The notes beneath the pieces were generated by a model. That model worked only from the letters and a program-made list of their open reading frames with translations. It did not search any database and had not been told where the DNA came from. Shown one piece after another: positions 60,088 through 64,000 of a DNA stretch of 64,000 nucleotides. The stretch comes from Bog-473 sp963741995 (GTDB taxonomy: Bacteria; Actinomycetota; Acidimicrobiia; Acidimicrobiales; RAAP-2). The position numbers and the translations under genes are program-made. Every line of letters starts with the position of its first letter. Position 1 is the stretch's first letter. Where the stretch lies: NCBI GenBank assembly GCA_963741995.1, contig CAVUKI010000010.1, positions 62,001 through 126,000 on the forward strand, read 5' to 3'.

Positions 60088-60573
60088 ATGTCGGGCACCG
60101 AGATCCGGGCGATGCGTGCGTCGGACTGGCCGAGCGCGCGGGCCATCTACGCCGCCGGGATTGCGAGCGGAAACGCCACTTTCGAAACTGAGACTCCAGA
60201 GTGGAACGTCTTCGAAGATGGGCACATTGGCGACCTGCGTCTCGTTGCGACCGATGGCGACAAGGTCATCGGCTGGGCTGCAGCGAGCCCCGTCTCGGAT
60301 CGTTGCGCCTACTCGGGAGTGGTGGAGAACAGCGTCTATGTGAATCCGGGTCACCAGGGCCGTGGTGTCGGCCGTCTTCTCCTCTCCGCTCTGATTGCGG
60401 CGTCAGAGGCGGCCGGGAACTGGACCATCCAGACCGGTATCTTCCCGGAGAACACGGCGAGCCTTGCGCTCCACGAAGCCTGTGGTTTTCGGGTCGTCGG
60501 GCGTAGGGAACGGATCGGGAAACTCGACGGTCAGTGGCGAGACGTCATCATGCTCGAGCGTCGGAGCGAGTAG
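60088..60573 (+). CDS. GNAT acetyltransferase, ArsN1/phosphinothricin-type
   Basis: 161 aa. It starts EIRAMRASDWPSARAIYAAG and has FETETPEWN, VIGWAAASPVSDRCAYSGV, then ENSVYVNPGHQGRGVGRLLL (acetyl-CoA loop) and FPENTASLALHEACGF. These are hallmarks of phosphinothricin N-acetyltransferases; the subfamily linked to ars operons, ArsN1, acetylates arsinothricin. Nine bases after arsC, last gene of the unit. Confidence 0.87.
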   Translation: MSGTEIRAMRASDWPSARAIYAAGIASGNATFETETPEWNVFEDGHIGDLRLVATDGDKVIGWAAASPVSDRCAYSGVVENSVYVNPGHQGRGVGRLLLSALIAASEAAGNWTIQTGIFPENTASLALHEACGFRVVGRRERIGKLDGQWRDVIMLERRSE

Positions 60574-60709
60574 CTCGGGGCGAAAGGAGCCTCTGCGCCT
60601 CGCCTTGCTCTGCTACTGGTCGGCCACGTCCGGGTCTCCGAGCCAGCCCGTGACTCCTCAAGGATCTCGGGCGTGATTGAGCCGAAGACAATGTGTGATC
60701 AGTGGGAGA

Positions 60710-60723
60710 ACCTGACGTCAGGT
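60710..60723. repeat. 14-base perfect palindrome
   Basis: ACCTGACGTCAGGT lies between the converging arsN-like and GNAT genes, in a 207-base gap without a gene. It could be a protein-binding site, or a short terminator stem without a loop, which is less likely. Confidence 0.5.
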
Positions 60724-60780
60724 CGGGAGTTCCCCGGAGCACGACGAGATCACACCGATGCCAGGTTGACGAGCCGCCTG

Positions 60781-61635
60781 TCAGCGCGTGGCCGGCTTGG
60801 GCCAGCGGACGTACTCCTCGTAGTGGTACATCACCTCGTAGCCGAGCCGGTGGTAGACGGACGCACCCATCGGGGATGCCTGCAACGAGCAGGACGACGC
60901 GCCGTGTGCGAAAGCCAGGTTGGTCATCGTCACGGTGACGAGCGCACCGAGCCCGGTCCCGCGGGCGGCCGGCACTGTGCCGACCCACTGCAGGCTGGCC
61001 ACCCCGTCACTCTCGTAGACCATCGCCGTCGCGACGGGTTGGTCATCGCGACGGGCCACCACCATGGAAGCCGCCGGGTTCGCCAGGACTTCGCCCAACT
61101 CGTCGAAGACGTCGTGCAACACCTCGGGTGGCATCCCGTACGTCGCGTACGCCTCGGCATTCACGCTGATGAAGTCGCGCACCCCGGCGTCGTCGTCGAC
61201 CATCCGCGCCGTGACACCGTCGACGGCGGGCGCACCGGGGAGCGGGCTGCGGCAGATCATTTCCGGCACCGGGTCGCCGAAGGCCTCCAGACCGGCCTCG
61301 AGGCAGGCCACGCGCAGGTCGTCGTCCTCGCCGCTGTCGCGCACCTTGACGGTAAAGCCTCGTTGCAGGTCGCTGAAGAATGCGTCGGCTGCAGCGACGA
61401 GCGCAGAACCGCGCAAAGAATCGTCGGAGCGAAAGGCGCCGTTGGCCACAACGGGGATCCAGGTGCCGCTCGCGCACAACACGGCCCCGCCGCTCTCCAA
61501 CAGTGCGCCCCGACTACTCCAGTGCGTGAGCGCACGGTTGAATGCGATGAGCGTGCGGTGGCCGAGTTGCGCCTCTGACGCTGTCGGTGGTTTGCCGGAC
61601 GTGTCTGTGTTCCCCAACAGCTCTTGACCGGCCAT
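60781..61635 (-). CDS. GNAT-family acetyltransferase
   Basis: About 284 aa from the Met at 61635; a Met at 61644 is also possible and the open frame reaches 61746. The C-terminal half has SMVVARRDDQPVATAMVYE, LQWVGTVPAARGTGLGALV (acetyl-CoA loop) and GASVYHRLGYEVM. The N-terminal half is a degenerate second GNAT-like unit (FNRALTHWSSRGALLESGG). The substrate is unknown. It follows the nitroreductase gene in the same direction, with a gap of about 58 bases. Confidence 0.8.
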   Translation of the reverse strand: MAGQELLGNTDTSGKPPTASEAQLGHRTLIAFNRALTHWSSRGALLESGGAVLCASGTWIPVVANGAFRSDDSLRGSALVAAADAFFSDLQRGFTVKVRDSGEDDDLRVACLEAGLEAFGDPVPEMICRSPLPGAPAVDGVTARMVDDDAGVRDFISVNAEAYATYGMPPEVLHDVFDELGEVLANPAASMVVARRDDQPVATAMVYESDGVASLQWVGTVPAARGTGLGALVTVTMTNLAFAHGASSCSLQASPMGASVYHRLGYEVMYHYEEYVRWPKPATR

Positions 61636-61693
61636 GGAGTTCATGATGGCGCACGCGGAGACCGAATCCCCGGATACGACGCACCCGCGTGCC

Positions 61694-62176
61694 TCAGCTG
61701 AGCGTGAAGACGGGGTGGTTCGGAGCCACTGCCGCCCACTCCTCATCGGTGGAGTCCGGGGTCACGCCGTCGAAGAACATCCCCGTCTCGAACTTCCAAC
61801 GGCGCAGGTAGGCCCGCAGGATCGGCACGCTGTCGGCCACCGGAACCTCCTCGGCCGTGCAGAGACGGCGGCGCCGTCCGAGGATCAGGACCATGTGGCC
61901 GCCGGCGTGGCGCACGTTGCGCACCCACTGGGTCTCGCCTCGGGGGGCGACGAGGTACTGCGTCCCCTCTATCGTCAGGAGGTTCACCGGAACGTGGTGC
62001 AACTTGCCGGTGGTCCGGCCCCGGTGCTCCAGGACCCGGGAGCCCCAGATGCTCACGCCCATGCGGGTCAGGCCCTTGACCACGTTGTTGAAGATGGTGC
62101 GGGTGAACCAATCGGGCTCCTTGTAGTGCGCCGGAAGGGGCATCTGGGTGGACGGGATCGCGCTGGTGGCGGTCAT
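61694..62176 (-). CDS. F420-dependent nitroreductase-family (Ddn-like) protein
   Basis: 160 aa from the ATG at 62176, with GAGGAGAG ending about 5-7 bases upstream. It has the split beta-barrel pattern of deazaflavin-dependent enzymes: LEHRGRTTGKLHHVPVNLL, YLVAPRGETQWVRNVRHAGG and a conserved late FETGMF. Family members reduce xenobiotics or quinones using F420H2. It is divergent from the TetR gene at 62283, which probably controls it. Confidence 0.87.
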   Translation of the reverse strand: MTATSAIPSTQMPLPAHYKEPDWFTRTIFNNVVKGLTRMGVSIWGSRVLEHRGRTTGKLHHVPVNLLTIEGTQYLVAPRGETQWVRNVRHAGGHMVLILGRRRRLCTAEEVPVADSVPILRAYLRRWKFETGMFFDGVTPDSTDEEWAAVAPNHPVFTLS

Positions 62177-62226
62177 CGGACTCTCCTCGTTGGTCGGGTT
62201 GGCCATGAACATCGATACTAATTATG

Positions 62227-62267
62227 AACAGTGTTCTTGTCAAGTACTTGTGTTCTCGTCAAAGAAC
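62227..62267. promoter_or_regulatory. candidate TetR operator region
   Basis: The 106-base divergent gap holds GAACA-G-TGTTC near 62227-62236 (imperfect palindrome end as read), a direct repeat TGTTCTTGTCAA (62232-62243) / TGTTCTCGTCAA (62251-62262), the palindrome CAAGTACTTG (62241-62250) and GTTCT-N6-AGAAC (62252-62267). Such nested symmetry fits binding by a TetR dimer. Confidence 0.5.
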
Positions 62268-62282
62268 GATCAGACTTGGCCC

Positions 62283-63026
62283 ATGTCCGCGCCCACCGCC
62301 GTCCCTGCCGCATCCGCGCCACGCACCGCCCGGGAGCGGGTCCGCGAGGAGATGACGGCGGAGATCCTGGCCGTGGCCGGGGCGCACGTGGCCCGTGACG
62401 GGGCCGCGGCCCTGTCCCTACGCTCCATTGCCCGCGACCTGGGGATGGCCCCCTCGGCGCTGTACCGCTATTTCGACGGGCGGGACGCGCTGCTGAGCGC
62501 ACTCATCCTCTCCGCCTATGAGGAGCTGGCCGACGAGGCGGAGCGGGCGGCCGACGAGGCGGAGGGCGAGGCAAGGAAGGCGGCGGCCGGCGAAGCCGAG
62601 CGCTGGTTGTCGGTGCCACGCGCCATCCGACGCTGGGCGCTCGAGAATCCCCACCTGTGGGGACTGATCTTCGGCACTCCGGTCCCTGGGTACCAGGCTC
62701 CACATGACACGGTCGAGCCGTACGCCCGGATGGCGCTGGCGCTGGTCCGCCCGCTGGCGGCGGCGCAGGCGGCGGGTGGGTTCCGCGTTGACGAACACCC
62801 CCAGCCGATCTCGGACGAGCTGCGTGCCGCCGTGGTGCCGGTCAGTGAGGGACTGCTTCCCGGCCTGCCGATCTCCAGGGTGGTCCTGACCCTGGAGGCC
62901 TGGACGACGATCGTCGGCGCCATCAGCCTCGAAGTGTTCGGCCACTGGCGCAACACGGTGCTGGCGCCCGAGCTGCTCTTCGAAGCCACCATCGTGCAGG
63001 CGGCGGAGGCCATCGGCCTCCAGTGA
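62283..63026 (+). CDS. TetR/AcrR-family regulator
   Basis: 247 aa from the ATG at 62283; the frame runs back to 62148 but that crosses the operator. The N-terminal helix-turn-helix has AALSLRSIARDLGMAPSALYRYF. The C-terminal ligand domain is Ala/Leu-rich (WALENPHLWGLIFGTPVPGY, the WHG-type TetR_C). It probably represses the divergent F420-dependent gene and itself. Confidence 0.9.
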   Translation: MSAPTAVPAASAPRTARERVREEMTAEILAVAGAHVARDGAAALSLRSIARDLGMAPSALYRYFDGRDALLSALILSAYEELADEAERAADEAEGEARKAAAGEAERWLSVPRAIRRWALENPHLWGLIFGTPVPGYQAPHDTVEPYARMALALVRPLAAAQAAGGFRVDEHPQPISDELRAAVVPVSEGLLPGLPISRVVLTLEAWTTIVGAISLEVFGHWRNTVLAPELLFEATIVQAAEAIGLQ

Positions 63027-63069
63027 GCGCGACCGGCGCGACGGCAATGCTGTCACCCGGAGACTGCGC

Positions 63070-63345
63070 TCAGCGCAACGAGTCCCGCAGGACCAGCGCC
63101 CGTGCCCGCAGCTCTTCGAGCCGGTCCTCGGGGACCCACTCGGCCATGGTCCCGACAAGATCGAAGACGAGCGCGGCCAGCTCGGCCAGCTCCTTGCTGG
63201 GCTCCTCCAGCTTGATCTGTGAGAACGGGAACGCAATGGTGACCCGGTTCGAGGGCGCGTGCACCTCGGTGGGCTTGCCCGGCTTCGCGCCGCCCGCTCC
63301 GTTCAGCCCGGCGGAGGAAGCGTTCTTCTCGGATGACTTTGGCAC
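63070..63345 (-). CDS. small hypothetical protein
   Basis: 91 aa, GTG start. A 30-residue Gly/Ala/Lys leader precedes TIAFPFSQIKLEEPSKELAELAALVFDLV, a helical segment that ends EELRARALVLRDSLR. It is acidic and Leu-rich, without membrane segment or motif I know. It converges on the TetR gene. Confidence 0.55.
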   Translation of the reverse strand: MPKSSEKNASSAGLNGAGGAKPGKPTEVHAPSNRVTIAFPFSQIKLEEPSKELAELAALVFDLVGTMAEWVPEDRLEELRARALVLRDSLR

Positions 63346-63437
63346 GTCACCATCCTGGTCGCGTCACGACGAAGTGCGGGTGATGGTCCGACGAAATGAG
63401 CGGGCGCCCCCCGCGTGGGGCCGCCGGCACCCCGCAG

Positions 63438-63650
63438 CTAACCCAGAACGGGCAGCCTGACCTCGATCCCGGCATTCGCCAGGAAGGCGAGCTTGTGCTC
63501 GAGGGCGTTCTGCCAATCGACCATGTCCTTGTCGAATTGCATGCGGTCACCGTCTTCGCATGCGTGCTCGAGCTCGTCGAATGCCCCATCTTCGGCATCC
63601 AGCAAGGCCCGGTACTTCAAAAGGAAGTGGTCGTCGATCGGCTGATGCAC
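63438..63650 (-). CDS. small hypothetical protein
   Basis: 70 aa from a GTG at 63650 with GGAGGG five bases upstream; the frame is open to 63776 but that part has no start signal. It is acidic and helical: DDHFLLKYRALLDAEDGAFD, DMVDWQNALEHKLAFLANAG. No family recognised. Confidence 0.55.
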   Translation of the reverse strand: MHQPIDDHFLLKYRALLDAEDGAFDELEHACEDGDRMQFDKDMVDWQNALEHKLAFLANAGIEVRLPVLG

Positions 63651-63784
63651 GTCGTCCCTCCTACCGCCGGCCCGACCTTCGCGAGCCGATGCGACCACGA
63701 TACTTCCGTCACGCGTCGTGTGCTGAAGCGGGGGACCGGTGCGGCGGGCGGCACCCCCCGCCGTCCCACTTCGCACCGCCCTTC

Positions 63785-63997
63785 CTACCAGTGGCGGCGC
63801 AGGCGGTGGTAGGTCCGGGGCATGAGGGAGCGGAACACCATGGCGGCGTCGATAAGGCCGGACACGCTGATTTCCAGCGACGGACCGCCGGCCCGGGCCA
63901 GGATCCGGCGCGAGACCGTCTCGACACTGCGGGTCATCAGGCGCGGCGGGCGGCGCAGGCCGCGCTCCAGGGCTCCCTGTCCCAGTTCCGTGGCCAT
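63785..63997 (-). CDS. C-terminal part of an unidentified protein, possibly truncated by the window
   Basis: 70 aa from the Met at 63997, but the frame remains open past the end of the window, so the true start is probably outside. The segment is basic, with SVETVSRRILARAGGPSLEI and MVFRSLMPRTYHRLRRHW at the end. The ending resembles the C-terminus of short-chain dehydrogenases (…LP..Y.R), but this is weak. Confidence 0.4.
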   Translation of the reverse strand: MATELGQGALERGLRRPPRLMTRSVETVSRRILARAGGPSLEISVSGLIDAAMVFRSLMPRTYHRLRRHW

Positions 63998-64000
63998 GAA

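Noticed and set aside
1..64000. tRNA, rRNA, CRISPR arrays, insertion sequences, prophage or toxin-antitoxin pairs
   Set aside because: No cloverleaf with a GGTTCRA arm, no regular spaced repeats, no transposase or integrase motif and no paired small toxin/antitoxin genes were seen by eye.

Overview
The window is about 64 kb of GC-rich DNA. It shows features typical of Actinomycetota: a mycothiol-type ArsC, a CadI-like protein, an F420-type nitroreductase, the ATP-grasp/alpha-E/transglutaminase trio, and many start codons sitting only 6-7 bases after a TANNNT -10 box. The set of genes, with large wall-anchored binding proteins and no mycobacterial or streptomycete landmarks, would fit a deep-branching actinobacterium such as Acidimicrobiia, but that placement is inference. 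I saw no rRNA, tRNA, CRISPR array, insertion sequence or phage gene.

Region 1 (2-10103, minus strand) is one tightly coupled operon, mostly with 4-base stop/start overlaps. In transcription order it encodes a GNAT acetyltransferase, a WecA/MraY-like polyprenyl-phosphate sugar-1-phosphate transferase, a DegT-type sugar aminotransferase, two GT14 (core-2/I-branching type) glycosyltransferases, a GT14-sulfotransferase fusion, a sulfotransferase-GT2 fusion and a stand-alone sulfotransferase. It reads as a lipid-linked, amino-sugar-containing, sulfated glycan pathway and is the most unusual system here.

Region 2 (10156-29116, plus strand) is surface and phosphate biology. It holds a beta-helix lipoprotein, an Ig-repeat secreted protein, and pstC-pstA-pstB followed without a break by two membrane-tethered PstS-like proteins, a sortase-fold protein that has lost its catalytic His and Cys, and a lipoprotein with a cupredoxin-like pattern. 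A solitary secreted PstS-like protein, a tetratrico-like protein, a GH18 hydrolase and a lipoprotein follow. PHO-box-like GTT(C/T)ACC repeats precede pstC, the solitary binding protein and the GH18 gene, which suggests a phosphate-starvation regulon.

Region 3 (29170-43644) is a second extracellular polysaccharide locus: polysaccharide deacetylase, methyltransferase, formyltransferase, four GT4 glycosyltransferases (one frameshifted), an asparagine synthase-like amidotransferase, a sulfotransferase, a Wzy/EpsG-like membrane protein and a second beta-helix surface protein paralogous to the one at 10156.

Region 4 (43962-55651) is mostly housekeeping: icd and mdh, the circularly permuted ATP-grasp/alpha-E/transglutaminase operon, an ACT-domain protein, a Gfo/Idh/MocA oxidoreductase, a glycosyltransferase-methyltransferase fusion, a COG4705-like membrane protein and a DinB-like protein.

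Region 5 (55774-60573) is an arsenic/metal resistance island next to a broken pstS-like remnant: divergent arsR with a clear inverted-repeat operator, then cadI/arsI, an aquaglyceroporin, an FAD oxidoreductase, arsC and an ArsN-like acetyltransferase, with no dedicated arsenite pump. The right end (60781-64000) carries a GNAT protein, an F420-dependent nitroreductase divergent from a TetR regulator, and small hypothetical genes, the last possibly cut by the window edge.
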